DNA from: Yoonia sp. I 8.24
Lineage (GTDB): Bacteria; Pseudomonadota; Alphaproteobacteria; Rhodobacterales; Rhodobacteraceae
Direction of reading: 5' to 3'
DNA length: 64,000 nt
Assembly: GCF_022096995.1 (NCBI RefSeq)
Contig: NZ_JACXGQ010000002.1
Location: 434,001 to 498,000 of the forward strand
The translations under genes were made by a program, and so were the position numbers. Below are positions 55,472 through 63,798 of this stretch, one piece after another. The notes beneath the pieces were generated by a model, which ran no database searches, was not told the origin of the DNA, and saw only the letters and a program-made list of their open reading frames with translations. Positions within the stretch are counted from its first letter, which is position 1, and every line of letters starts with the position of its first letter.

Positions 55472-56734
55472 CTATGCAGTTTCTGACGCGAGCATTCCAT
55501 TTTCCCTGAGCAGCATTTCTTGATAAATTTGTTCCTGTGTCTCATTCAAAATATAAGGTGCCATGTGACGAGCGATCGCTGCGACAACTGGCACAACTAC
55601 AGCATTACCAAATTGGCGATACGCCTGAGTGTCTGAAACTGGAATTTTAAACGCAGACTTTCCTGGTTTTTCGAAGCCCATAAGCCGCGCACATTCGCGA
55701 GGTGTTAACCGTCGAGGGTTTTTAGAGCCACGGCTGATTAGTATCTCAGAGCCATCCTTATGATACCTTGCCGAAAGAGTCCGACACGTATCATCTGGGG
55801 TAACCATCCCAAATCCAAATCCATTACCCTTTAGTCTATGTTTCTCAGCATACGCTTGTAGGTAATTCCACAGCTTGTCGGACAGAAAATATTTAGAGCT
55901 AACATTCCCGAGTTCGTCTGTGAAATGTTTGTCACCTGCTTCTTGAGGCCCATCTTCAGGATGCAAAATTGTTCTCATACGCGGACCTTTCGAAACTTCA
56001 GGCAGCTCTAGATCGTCAAAGGAAAATCCACATTCCGCACGAAAACCAACGATGAAAATTCGCTCACGATGTTGAGGAACAAACGCTTTTGCGTCGATCA
56101 CCTTAAAATCGATTGTGTATCCGAGTTCTTCAGTAAGAGTTCTTTTGATTACTTCAAATGTTCGCCCCTTATCGTGGCTCAAAAGATTCTTAACATTTTC
56201 AAGAAGGAACGCACGCGGCCTGTGGTGTTCGATAATTCGGGCAACGTCAAAGAACAGGGTTCCTTGAGCATCGCACCGAAATCCATGTTCTCGACCCAGA
56301 GAATTCTTCTTAGAAACACCAGCCAACGAAAAAGGCTGGCAGGGGAAACCCGCAAGTAAAACATCATGGGATGGGATTTCTTCCACGTCCACTTTAGTTA
56401 TGTCGCCCGCTACTTTGTGATCACATTTATGGTTCGCGAGGTAGGTCTCGACGCTGAAACGATCCCACTCAGAGGTAAAGACGCACTTGCCGCCGATCTC
56501 TTCAAACCCTAAGCGAAGACCACCAATACCTGCGAATAAATCAATAAATGAGAAAGATCCCTCGGGTTTTTCTTTTCCCCCAACAGCTTTTTTCAAGAAT
56601 TCGATTGCTGCCTTTCGAGGTTGGGCATCACCATTTTCCCATCGGTACAGAGTTCGTTCACAGTAGCCTAATGCTTCAACAGCTTCGGGAATGCTCAGGC
56701 CTGCTTCAAGCCTAAGACGGGAAAATTCTGACAT
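55472..56734 (-). CDS. DNA (cytosine-5) methyltransferase, Dcm-like, with N-terminal HTH
   Basis: 420 residues. Motif I is [16 protein letters not shown], motif [23 protein letters not shown] (Cys132), motif [10 protein letters not shown] (Glu179), motif [15 protein letters not shown] and motif [11 protein letters not shown]. Large stretches match E. coli Dcm, including the target-recognition segment around [14 protein letters not shown], so CCWGG methylation is likely. Residues 1-45 form an XRE-like HTH ([31 protein letters not shown]), as in M.EcoRII-type enzymes that repress their own operon. It protects host DNA from the adjacent nuclease. Confidence 0.9.
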   Translation of the reverse strand: MSEFSRLRLEAGLSIPEAVEALGYCERTLYRWENGDAQPRKAAIEFLKKAVGGKEKPEGSFSFIDLFAGIGGLRLGFEEIGGKCVFTSEWDRFSVETYLANHKCDHKVAGDITKVDVEEIPSHDVLLAGFPCQPFSLAGVSKKNSLGREHGFRCDAQGTLFFDVARIIEHHRPRAFLLENVKNLLSHDKGRTFEVIKRTLTEELGYTIDFKVIDAKAFVPQHRERIFIVGFRAECGFSFDDLELPEVSKGPRMRTILHPEDGPQEAGDKHFTDELGNVSSKYFLSDKLWNYLQAYAEKHRLKGNGFGFGMVTPDDTCRTLSARYHKDGSEILISRGSKNPRRLTPRECARLMGFEKPGKSAFKIPVSDTQAYRQFGNAVVVPVVAAIARHMAPYILNETQEQIYQEMLLRENGMLASETA

Positions 56735-56813
56735 GCTCGCCTCTTTCTTATCTGGGAACTATTCTGACATCATTGCAGAAACACGGCAACAGAACATTCG
56801 GGAGAAAAGTGAG

Positions 56814-56975
56814 TTATCCAGAGCTTATTTGACACTGACGTGGGCATTGTATGATCCGTTTGTGCAACGTTCCCTGAGCATCATTTTCAGCACTAAGATG
56901 TGCTGCGAGGAGTGTGTCAGATGAAGCCGCCATCGCGGCTTCGACGACCGTAAGTGCAGGGTCGCTATCTGTCAT
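56814..56975 (-). CDS. Possible 53-codon ORF coupled to the excalibur gene
   Basis: A short frame beginning MTDSDPALTVVEAAM starts at ATG 56975, overlapping the excalibur stop as TAATG. It ends 80 bases before the methyltransferase. No domain is visible. The overlap is suggestive but could be chance. Confidence 0.3.
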   Translation of the reverse strand: MTDSDPALTVVEAAMAASSDTLLAAHLSAENDAQGTLHKRIIQCPRQCQISSG

Positions 56976-57541
56976 TAGCAACCCGAATAGTTGCGATTGC
57001 CGCTTGCGGTGATTGTGTACGTCCCGCCACGCGGCCCGACATAGCATCTGGAACTTGTGGTTCGCCTAGGGGCGGCAAAGGTCGAGCGGGCTTGCTGTCT
57101 GGCGTAGGACGCGATCCTCGCAATGCGGACGCCCCATTCGCATGCCAGACCGTCACCGTCAGCATCCAGAATGTGCGGATCGTTCAGCGGACCGCCAGCC
57201 TGAATGAAAAACCTTTGCGCCGCGGCCGAGCTTGCGAAGTCTGAGCAGTTGCGCAGGTCAGCGCTGCTTGTGGTCCCTGTCCTTGTGTAGAGCGACCGCT
57301 GATAGGCGCTCGCTGTTCGCTGGCCAACATATGCCGTGCCGAACTGCAGCTCGCCTCGGGATACCAGTTCCGTCTCAATCAACGAGAGTGCAACCGCTGA
57401 CTGGCTGCGCCGATATTCTAGCCAGAGATCGGTTGTATTGGCTTGATCTATGATTTCCGTCATTTGCACTGGGTCTGTCACCGCACAGGCTGACAGGAGA
57501 AAAGCTGAGGTGAGTGTCGCTTTTAAAATCAACTTGAACAT
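56975..57541 (-). CDS. Lipoprotein with excalibur calcium-binding domain and C-terminal basic adaptor
   Basis: 188 residues from ATG 57541. A lipobox LLSAC (Cys19) follows a short hydrophobic segment. Residues about 97-140 are an excalibur domain (DLRNCSDFASSAAAQRFFIQAGG, DADGDGLACEW), which binds calcium through DxDxDG and often accompanies secreted nucleases. The end CYVGPRGGTYTITASGNRNYSGC is a PBCV-type basic adaptor motif. No nuclease domain is present in this protein. It should sit in the envelope. Confidence 0.8.
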   Translation of the reverse strand: MFKLILKATLTSAFLLSACAVTDPVQMTEIIDQANTTDLWLEYRRSQSAVALSLIETELVSRGELQFGTAYVGQRTASAYQRSLYTRTGTTSSADLRNCSDFASSAAAQRFFIQAGGPLNDPHILDADGDGLACEWGVRIARIASYARQQARSTFAAPRRTTSSRCYVGPRGGTYTITASGNRNYSGC

Positions 57542-57673
57542 GTGGTACACAATGTGCCTAGTCGTTTAATATGTCTAGTTCTAAGCCCAGCCATGCTGTC
57601 CCCCAAACGCCGCGACCCTTCGGGGATTTTCCGATCTTGGGCGTGATGGCTTTGCGATTAAGACAGAGACTGC

Positions 57674-58177
57674 TCAGCCAATAGATCTTGAAACAACAGC
57701 GGAGAGAGCCGCTGCAATACCTATTAAGCCTGAAAAAAGCTGTGTGATTATGGTTATCTTTGCGGTGTCAGTTATCGGTAGGCAATCTCCGTAGCCGAGT
57801 GTGGTCATGGTGACGGTGCTAAAATATATGGCGTCGATCCATCCCTGCATAGTCGCTTCGGAACACTTTATACCAGCCGAAATAAGATATATTTCGGCGT
57901 AGGCCAATATCATCAAAGTGATACAAAACAAACAGATTGCAAAGCAATATTCCCTATTGGGCAGGGACAAAAATATGGGCTCCGTTACCCGCTTCCTTGA
58001 TCGAATACTCATTTCGATGATTGAGGCCATCAAATAGGCATTGAAGAGGAAGGCTAGACACGCTGTCGCAATTATACTGTCGCTACAATATATTATGGTC
58101 ATGCTTACCATTGCTATGATGGCAAGCGCTATCCTATGCTGGAAACCAGTATGTTCCCTCAGTAGCTTAAGTGCCAT
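57674..58177 (-). CDS. Potassium-channel protein with TLGYGD selectivity filter
   Basis: 167 residues from ATG 58177 (GAGG upstream). Four hydrophobic helices are predicted at about 17-37, 38-56, 79-100 and 142-162. The pore loop IDAIYFSTVTMTTLGYGD (filter about 126-131) lies between the last two, as in Ion_trans_2 channels. There is no RCK or cyclic-nucleotide domain. The start overlaps the GNAT gene end by 11 bases, implying coupled translation. Channels in defence islands can act as membrane effectors; plain K+ homeostasis is the alternative. Confidence 0.85.
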   Translation of the reverse strand: MALKLLREHTGFQHRIALAIIAMVSMTIIYCSDSIIATACLAFLFNAYLMASIIEMSIRSRKRVTEPIFLSLPNREYCFAICLFCITLMILAYAEIYLISAGIKCSEATMQGWIDAIYFSTVTMTTLGYGDCLPITDTAKITIITQLFSGLIGIAAALSAVVSRSIG

Positions 58178-58808
58178 ATTTTTGCTGCACCTCAAAGATC
58201 GCGTGCCAGTCAGCTATGTTGTTGCCAGGCGGCAACGTGAGTAGTGATCTTTTTTGAATTGAAGAACAGAGCGGTAAGTTCCAGTTAGCGGCCCACTTCT
58301 TCAGCATCTCGAGAGCTACATAACGGTTCTTCAATTCATATTCATCGATCCACCGTTCTTCACCCTCATCTGTCTCTCGTGAGCTCTTCATTGAAGCAAC
58401 TTTTTGAAACCCAGCTAATTCAAGGAGCCTTTTGGGCCGGTCGTTTGATCTTGCAACATGCGAAACTATCCGTTCACTCCTTCCAAAAGGGTTTTCCAGA
58501 GCGATTAACCTTCCCAACGCCAATGAACACAACACTTGTGCAACACCTTTACCGCGAACATTGTAGTCAGTCATAAGGCCGCCCAGTACCCAAGTGGAAT
58601 TCTCAACATCATAATATATTACCGCGACAAATTCGGGAATATCTGTGCCATTAATTCTCTTGGCAACAACCAACTTGCCATTGGCTGCTAATGCTTTGCA
58701 CTGTTCCATCTCTAGCCGAGATATATTCTCATCGCTGGATGCAAAACCTGAGTGCCATTGATATGCAAGATCAGCATGGCTTAAGCTCTCAAGCCCAAAT
58801 TCAATCAT
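58167..58808 (-). CDS. GNAT-fold acetyltransferase-like protein
   Basis: 213 residues. The acetyl-CoA motif is STWVLGGLMTDYNVRGKGVAQVLCSLALGRL (R/Q-x-x-G-x-G/A variant, RGKGVA), followed by HVARSNDRPKRLLELAGFQKV, the usual last strand-helix of the fold. The C-terminal ~70 residues are an added helical part. It lies between a small HTH-like protein and the coupled channel gene. Substrate is unknown; some GNATs of this context are toxins that acetylate aminoacyl-tRNA. Confidence 0.7.
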   Translation of the reverse strand: MIEFGLESLSHADLAYQWHSGFASSDENISRLEMEQCKALAANGKLVVAKRINGTDIPEFVAVIYYDVENSTWVLGGLMTDYNVRGKGVAQVLCSLALGRLIALENPFGRSERIVSHVARSNDRPKRLLELAGFQKVASMKSSRETDEGEERWIDEYELKNRYVALEMLKKWAANWNLPLCSSIQKRSLLTLPPGNNIADWHAIFEVQQKYGT

Positions 58809-58857
58809 TTAAATGATACTCTCTACTTCTCGAATTTCTTCTGTTAGGTTCGCCCAG

Positions 58858-59184
58858 TTACTTTGGGGTCAGGCTAGCTGTTGCCGCAATGTGCTTTATT
58901 ATTCCATGTCTAACGTAAGGATGTGGGCATGACACTCCAGATCTCCATCGCTGGATCGTGGTATAATCATAACCTAACATATCACCTGCATCCTCATCGC
59001 TGACGTCAAGCTTATCGATGGTTGTGTCTACGAAGTATCGGAAGTCTTCAGAGAAAATAAAATCTTTGGATGCCAAAATGTTGTACACTTGGGATAATCC
59101 CATTGCACTTAATTCCTGATCTGTATGTGTGCGCTCTTTCGTGGCGACTATCACAAAAACCTCAATTTTTTTGGCCGCCACCAC
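58858..59184 (-). CDS. Small protein with a C-terminal HTH-like region
   Basis: 108 residues. Residues about 58-100 (LDVSDEDAGDMLGYDYTTIQRWRSGVSCPHPYVRHGIIKHI) read as a helix-turn-helix in which TTIQRWRSG is the recognition helix. The N-terminal half has no clear domain. It is the first gene of an apparent HTH-GNAT-channel unit (about 50 bases to GNAT) and could repress it, as an antitoxin does. It follows the hairpin-rich region. Confidence 0.6.
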   Translation of the reverse strand: MVAAKKIEVFVIVATKERTHTDQELSAMGLSQVYNILASKDFIFSEDFRYFVDTTIDKLDVSDEDAGDMLGYDYTTIQRWRSGVSCPHPYVRHGIIKHIAATASLTPK

Positions 59185-59294
59185 CGCAACGGTTGTATTG
59201 TTACAAACTACACAACTTTAATATAGGTCAGCGTCTCAGTTTGGTCAAGTATTTATACTCTATGCATAAACTTCGGTAGTAGGATGGGGCTTAG

Positions 59295-59742
59295 CACCTG
59301 CATTAGGTGTTCTGATTTTATGCACGAGATGTGGGTCGTTGACCCGTTTTCGCTACGTCCCCTTCGGGCCACCTTCCAGCATAAGGTTTGCTGCAAGATG
59401 TGTGTGGTAGTACCACACGTCTTGACAAGGGGGTTGCTGCGCTCCCCCGTTGTATCCCCCTAAGCGACGGTCATGAGCGGCGTTGAGCCTTTCATAACCA
59501 TGCAAACCTATCGCGTTTGATCCCTCGTCGGGGAGATTTCATCTCTCCCCAGCACCCCATAGATCAACCCTGCGCGGGTCGAATGCCGTCAGCGCATCGA
59601 CGCTGAACCCGACCAAAGGGCGTATCGCCGCCCCTTGTGACCCACTCGCAGAGTTTGGAGAGCTGACCTCTCCACCTGCACCAAACCATGCACAATCCTT
59701 GTGGCCGATTGATCCCCAATCAGGGGAGCTTGTCTGCTCCCC
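59295..59742. repeat. Array of short G/C-rich stem-loops in a ~730-bp non-coding interval
   Basis: The gap 59185-59911 has no convincing gene. It carries at least seven hairpins: CACCT/AGGTG (59295-59309), GGGTC/GACCC (59333-59345), GTGTGGTA/TACCACAC (59402-59418), GGGGG/CCCCC (59429-59448), GGGGAGA/TCTCCCC (59530-59550), TGGAGAG/CTCTCCA (59656-59674) and GGGGAGC/GCTCCCC (59723-59742). The last four share a plan: a 5-7 bp stem with a GGAG-type arm, a 5-10 base loop, then about 4-6 bases and an A/T-CC(C) tail (TATCCCCC, GCACCCC, GCACCA, ATACCCCC). GATC-CC or ATCAA-CC boxes recur between them. It may be a structured RNA leader or a DNA repeat family. Confidence 0.6.
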
Positions 59743-59911
59743 CAATACCCCCATGACAACTAGGGCGGCTCCCCCCGCGCGGATCAAAGGGTGGGGTCTG
59801 GTCCTGCGTAACCGCACCGTTGATCCTTGCATCCCCGCTCCTTGGCGGAAGCCAGACGGTTGCAGGTGCAACACGTCAGCATTCAATGGGAAGGCAATGT
59901 ATTTTCAGTTT

Positions 59912-60190
59912 CTACTCGTCACTATCAGTTGAAGTACCTTCCAGAGCGCGAACCAAGGTGGCGATTTGAGTATAAGCTGTTCCAAAATAGAAACCAATAA
60001 TAACGCCACCCCACGACTTCAGTATTTCAAGCACTTCCTCCCTAGCATTGTCACCAGAAAGCCCGTTTGCGACGTAGATAGTCCCACCAATCAAACCCAT
60101 GGCAATTAGAGCCGAAACGACAGCCTGCACCACCAATATCGACTTGATAGCACCCCAAGCGCCACTTTTCCCTGAAGAGTTGTTAGCCAT
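59912..60190 (-). CDS. Small two-helix membrane protein
   Basis: 92 residues with helices at about 15-46 (SILVVQAVVSALIAMGLIGGTIYVA) and 60-83 (WGGVIIGFYFGTAYTQIATLV), holin-like in plan, and an acidic tail. The start overlaps the upstream secreted-protein gene by 8 bases, so they are coupled. No family is recognised. Confidence 0.65.
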   Translation of the reverse strand: MANNSSGKSGAWGAIKSILVVQAVVSALIAMGLIGGTIYVANGLSGDNAREEVLEILKSWGGVIIGFYFGTAYTQIATLVRALEGTSTDSDE

Positions 60191-61376
60191 CTATTTCCTC
60201 CATGCATTGTCTTACTGTCGAAGAACACTGATCAAAATTGCCTGTGCAAACCCCACCAGCCGTTAATGCTTCAATGGTGCCGGTAACGTATGAAGAGTTG
60301 ACATCATCCAATGTTTGGCAATCAAAGCTCTGAGCAATCTTGCTAGCGACCGTTCGACGGACACTCTCACGATGTGATGCTAGATCAATCTGGTCCAAAT
60401 TTTCAAACAACGGTAACAGACATCTGTCTCTTTCCAGTGGGTTTGCTGTTCCCAACTCAAGGCACTTCTCTGAGTATCTTTGAATTGGCGGAACTCTGGC
60501 TAGCTCAAACCCTCCTGGCTTTAAGACGTCTAAAGCCAGGACAAGCCCAAACAATTCTCTGTAAAAGACTTCAGAACTGTCTACCGGTCCCGGGTCCGTA
60601 AACCTAAATGGTCTAACCCCTTGATAAGCAAAATATAGCTCCGCAACTGCCCGCTCGAACTCTATTGATATTTCTTCATTGTCGCCCAGTTCCGTTTCTA
60701 GGAAGTCAAATATTCTTTGAGAAAAGTACTCTGAGCTGCTTGTGGTTGATAGCGGGTTATCGAATACATCAAGCGCAAAAAAACGCGGATCTTGTATGTG
60801 AGGTGCCTCGTTGTCAACGAACGTAACTAGTTTTGCAAAAAGCCGTACGTCTGCAAGTACTATATTCTCCTTGGGTTGGTTTTCAAAGAATACAACATAT
60901 GCCTCATGTAAATCACTAAATTCATCCAAGGTCATAGATCGTCGACTTATCGCCGCGTCCACCCGACGCCTGAAATCAAATCCATAGTCTACCGGTTTTC
61001 TTAGAGTAAGGGAAAAACGCCTATCGGCGTTTGGTATTTGGCATGGACTTCGAAGGATCATGCCACCTAGGTCGTAATTATCATTGTTAATAAGCCTGAA
61101 ACACAATGGATTGTTAGACAGGTCTGAGAAATTTTGTTCGCTTATATTCAAAGTTGTTTGTGGGGGACTGTGCGCTAACTCTGTTGCAAATAACCGCTGA
61201 CGAGAAGCACTTTCTAGGCCCTCTATGAGTAAAGTCAGTTGACTACCGTCGAGTATGCCGTAGGGGTCAGATATTTGCACATTGAATTCGACAGAGTCAG
61301 CTCTTACCGTGTCAGGTATCACTCCAGCGATTAGCGCAAACATAGTAGTGGCAACAATGCTGATCAAATTCATCAA
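60183..61376 (-). CDS. Secreted protein of unknown function
   Basis: 397 residues with a signal peptide (hydrophobic MNLISIVATTMFALIAGVIP, cleavage near VRADS). The mature part starts with a beta-rich segment (SVEFNVQISDPYGILDGSQLTLLIEGLESASRQRLF) that may be an immunoglobulin-like domain and continues as a mostly helical body with six or more Cys, several paired at the C-terminus (DCQTL, GVCTGNFDQCSSTVRQCMEE). A periplasmic, disulfide-bonded protein is likely. No catalytic motif is seen. It is the third gene in an apparent four-gene cluster. Confidence 0.6.
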   Translation of the reverse strand: MMNLISIVATTMFALIAGVIPDTVRADSVEFNVQISDPYGILDGSQLTLLIEGLESASRQRLFATELAHSPPQTTLNISEQNFSDLSNNPLCFRLINNDNYDLGGMILRSPCQIPNADRRFSLTLRKPVDYGFDFRRRVDAAISRRSMTLDEFSDLHEAYVVFFENQPKENIVLADVRLFAKLVTFVDNEAPHIQDPRFFALDVFDNPLSTTSSSEYFSQRIFDFLETELGDNEEISIEFERAVAELYFAYQGVRPFRFTDPGPVDSSEVFYRELFGLVLALDVLKPGGFELARVPPIQRYSEKCLELGTANPLERDRCLLPLFENLDQIDLASHRESVRRTVASKIAQSFDCQTLDDVNSSYVTGTIEALTAGGVCTGNFDQCSSTVRQCMEEIDG

Positions 61377-61533
61377 AATCTATCTCCGCAAAATGAAACA
61401 TAGCGCCGACATTGACGAGTCCTCGATGCTGAAACTCTAGTATTATGAACGTGTAAATCTGCCCGAACCCTACCAAGCTCTAATGGTAAAACCTGATAGT
61501 AAGTATTCTTCTGGAATGGAGGCATCACATCAA

Positions 61534-61911
61534 CTAGCTGGACGTTGAAACAAGCTGGGGAAATAAATTGATGCCCGTCTTATTAAAAATCGCCCACCCG
61601 ATTATCTTGAATGTTGTGTCCAACACTTTTTGTGCAAGTACAAAATTCATATACTTTGTGAAATGTAGCGTCGATGTAAAAGCAACTTCTTGCATATGCA
61701 TGATTCTGTCAGCTTGTGCTGCAGTAATCTTCTTCTGTGATAGCGAGATTTGTGTCTGAATAGTTGCTTCGGCTAAAGACTTTAGATAACCGCTCACGAG
61801 AGCTGAATTGACGCTCCACCACTTCTGCCCCAAAGCCCCGATCTCTTCGCCAATCACGTCAATGATTTCGTCAACGCTATTGGGCCTAAAGTTCTCTAAA
61901 TCTACATTCAT
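61534..61911 (-). CDS. Helical protein of unknown function
   Basis: 125 residues from ATG 61911 (GGGGA upstream). It is almost entirely helical (SVDEIIDVIGEEIGALGQKWWSVNSALVSGYLKSLAEATIQ; KITAAQADRIMHMQEVAFTSTLHFTKYMNFVLAQKVLDTTFKIIGWAIF) without a signal peptide; the last helix is amphipathic to hydrophobic. It follows the lipoprotein gene by 24 bases. Function cannot be assigned. Confidence 0.6.
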   Translation of the reverse strand: MNVDLENFRPNSVDEIIDVIGEEIGALGQKWWSVNSALVSGYLKSLAEATIQTQISLSQKKITAAQADRIMHMQEVAFTSTLHFTKYMNFVLAQKVLDTTFKIIGWAIFNKTGINLFPQLVSTSS

Positions 61912-61935
61912 TGCATTCCCCAACTACACCTTAAT

Positions 61936-62370
61936 TTATCGCCTTGCTCTTATGGCCTTAACAGCCTGATCGCAGCTGATACGGACCGGCTGAGTGGTAC
62001 CCGAACCAACCACAATACCGTCAGTTTCATGCTCGCTGGCGAAAAGTTTTACCAACGTTAGACAAGACTGGATTACCGCATTGAGGGAGCTTTGCGCCTC
62101 ATCTCGTGGTTGACTGGTTTCCTCCGTCGGAGTGCCGCCCACGGAAAATGCAGCAGTTTCTAGCTTGCTGATTATTAACGCATAACTATCAACTGACGCT
62201 GCGAAGGTTTCAGGGTCTGAAAGCTCACCCAGCTCTGCTTTTGCCAATATATTGGATAGTGTTTCGTATGCCTCTGTTGCTCTTGTGTCAGCTTCCTCCA
62301 CATATGCGGGAGCGAAAAAAGAACACGAGGATAGTAACATCACAAAAAATAGTTGTTTGAAGTAAGACAT
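61936..62370 (-). CDS. Predicted lipoprotein
   Basis: 144 residues. MSYFKQLFFVMLLSSC gives a short signal with lipobox LSSC (Cys16). The rest is helical, with a Thr/Glu-rich linker and one more Cys pair region (VIQSCLTLVKLF, VRISCDQAVKAIRARR). It appears to be the first gene of the cluster running down to 59912. Family unknown. Confidence 0.65.
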   Translation of the reverse strand: MSYFKQLFFVMLLSSCSFFAPAYVEEADTRATEAYETLSNILAKAELGELSDPETFAASVDSYALIISKLETAAFSVGGTPTEETSQPRDEAQSSLNAVIQSCLTLVKLFASEHETDGIVVGSGTTQPVRISCDQAVKAIRARR

Positions 62371-62547
62371 TTAGTACTGACCTTGAGCACACATCGTTAA
62401 GTCGAGCTTTCAAAAAAGACGTGCGCAATGAGCAAAAGGCGCACGGATGGGTTGAGCTTAGGCGCGCGAAACTGTTTTTGTCAAGCGCTACGCCATATGT
62501 TGGATGATGAACCGGTGGAACGAAACGTGAAGTTTGTTATTGAAAGA

Positions 62548-62793
62548 TTACCGTTTTAGAGGCCTTCGTGGTTGGGCTGTACAAGCCAATATGTATGTAA
62601 ATCTCTGTGCGAAAGTAAAGTGAGCGGCCAAGAGCCTATTGAAAGGCGCCCTCACATCGTATGAGGCTATTACGCTTGGTAAAATGGGCACTTCGGCCCA
62701 TTTTTCTAAATACTCGTTGCTCAGATTATCAAACAACCCTTCGTCACCGCCCGTTTCAATATAATTTACTGAGTAAAATGAATCGATTTCCAT
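62548..62793 (-). CDS. Small hypothetical protein after the FGE-like gene
   Basis: 81 residues, starting 6 bases after the stop of the FGE-like gene, with no recognisable domain. The sequence is polar with an aromatic C-terminal helix (AAHFTFAQRFTYILAC). Spacing suggests cotranscription, but it may be non-coding. Confidence 0.4.
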   Translation of the reverse strand: MEIDSFYSVNYIETGGDEGLFDNLSNEYLEKWAEVPILPSVIASYDVRAPFNRLLAAHFTFAQRFTYILACTAQPRRPLKR

Positions 62794-62799
62794 AATTTC

Positions 62800-63798
62800 T
62801 TATCCTTCTTCATTAAATGTTCTGATGAGCCGGAACCCAAAAAAGTCTCGGCGGGTTTCATTTTCAGGTCGGACTCGACGAGCTGGGCGCAAGTTATCCA
62901 TTGCACCATTGTGTGCTCCGCCCTTTGCAACACGCCGCTCGCAATCAGTTTGTTCGAGAGCATCTGCAAGGTATGCGCTATCGGTACTCAGGCCGAGGTG
63001 TTCGTCAGACCAGCAGGATAAAGTATACTCTGACACATTTCCGGACATATGTCGTAGGCCCCACGGGTTCGCAGCATCTAGTTCCTCAACCGCCACTGGC
63101 ACGTATCGGTTGGCTAGGTAGGGCATTGATTGCCCTCGTCTTACATGTTCTGTTTCCCGTCCCGAAAAATTTGCTTGATCTGAAGTCAGATCATCACCCT
63201 GCGCAAAGCGCGTCGTTGTCCCTGCGCGTGCCGCATATTCCCATTCGGCCTCTGTCGGTAGGCGATATACGTCATCCCCGATCTGCGCATTTAGCCACGC
63301 AACATATTCAAGGATATCCAGATAAGAGACGTTGATCACTGGATGATCGAGGCCAATTGCGACGTAGTCTTGCGGTATCCGGACATTGATATCCGGGCTG
63401 TGTGAACAAGCACCTGCGTCGACAGAGATCATCCATTCCGCGTAGGTAAGCTCGTTCCGAGCCATGGCATAGGGGATATCCATCACGACTTGATGGCGGG
63501 GATGTTCGCTTGGAATAATGTTGATCTCATCAGGACCACGCACGGTTCCTGTTGCGTCCGGGCCATAAATATCAAACGGGTTGCGGGATTCACCGGGGAT
63601 AGCTTCCATCATAAACGAGCCAAGCGGCATGACGATCATCTCAGGACAATCGGCGCATTCTTGGAACATTTCAAATTCACCGACAGTCTGCCCGTTAGCA
63701 AGCTGATAGGTGGTGGCGGTTTCGGCCATGCTTGCTGTGGTCAACACCGCGCAACCAAGTGCCGCCATCACTGCTTCTATCATAATCTTAGCGTTCAT
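62800..63798 (-). CDS. Secreted formylglycine-generating-enzyme-like (SUMF1/EgtB-type) protein
   Basis: 332 residues with a signal peptide (AVMAALGCAVLTTASMA). The FGE-sulfatase fold is clear: MIVMPLGSFMM, HPRHQVVMDIPYAMARNELTYAEWMISV, HPVINVSYLDILEYVAWLN, YRLPTEAEWEYAARAGTTTRFAQGD, NPWGLRHMSGNVSEYTLSCW, RVAKGGAHNGAMDNLRPARR and FFGFRLIR. In the family this domain oxidises sulfatase cysteines or serves as a binding module; the active-site Cys pair of true FGEs is not evident here. No sulfatase is nearby. It is probably periplasmic. Confidence 0.83.
   Translation of the reverse strand: MNAKIMIEAVMAALGCAVLTTASMAETATTYQLANGQTVGEFEMFQECADCPEMIVMPLGSFMMEAIPGESRNPFDIYGPDATGTVRGPDEINIIPSEHPRHQVVMDIPYAMARNELTYAEWMISVDAGACSHSPDINVRIPQDYVAIGLDHPVINVSYLDILEYVAWLNAQIGDDVYRLPTEAEWEYAARAGTTTRFAQGDDLTSDQANFSGRETEHVRRGQSMPYLANRYVPVAVEELDAANPWGLRHMSGNVSEYTLSCWSDEHLGLSTDSAYLADALEQTDCERRVAKGGAHNGAMDNLRPARRVRPENETRRDFFGFRLIRTFNEEG

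Noticed and set aside
59539-59886. 115-codon minus-strand frame across the hairpin array
   Set aside because: Its repeated Gly-Glu and Ser-Ser-Pro groups simply reflect the inverted repeats; composition is odd, and the frame is closed by a stop inside a hairpin.
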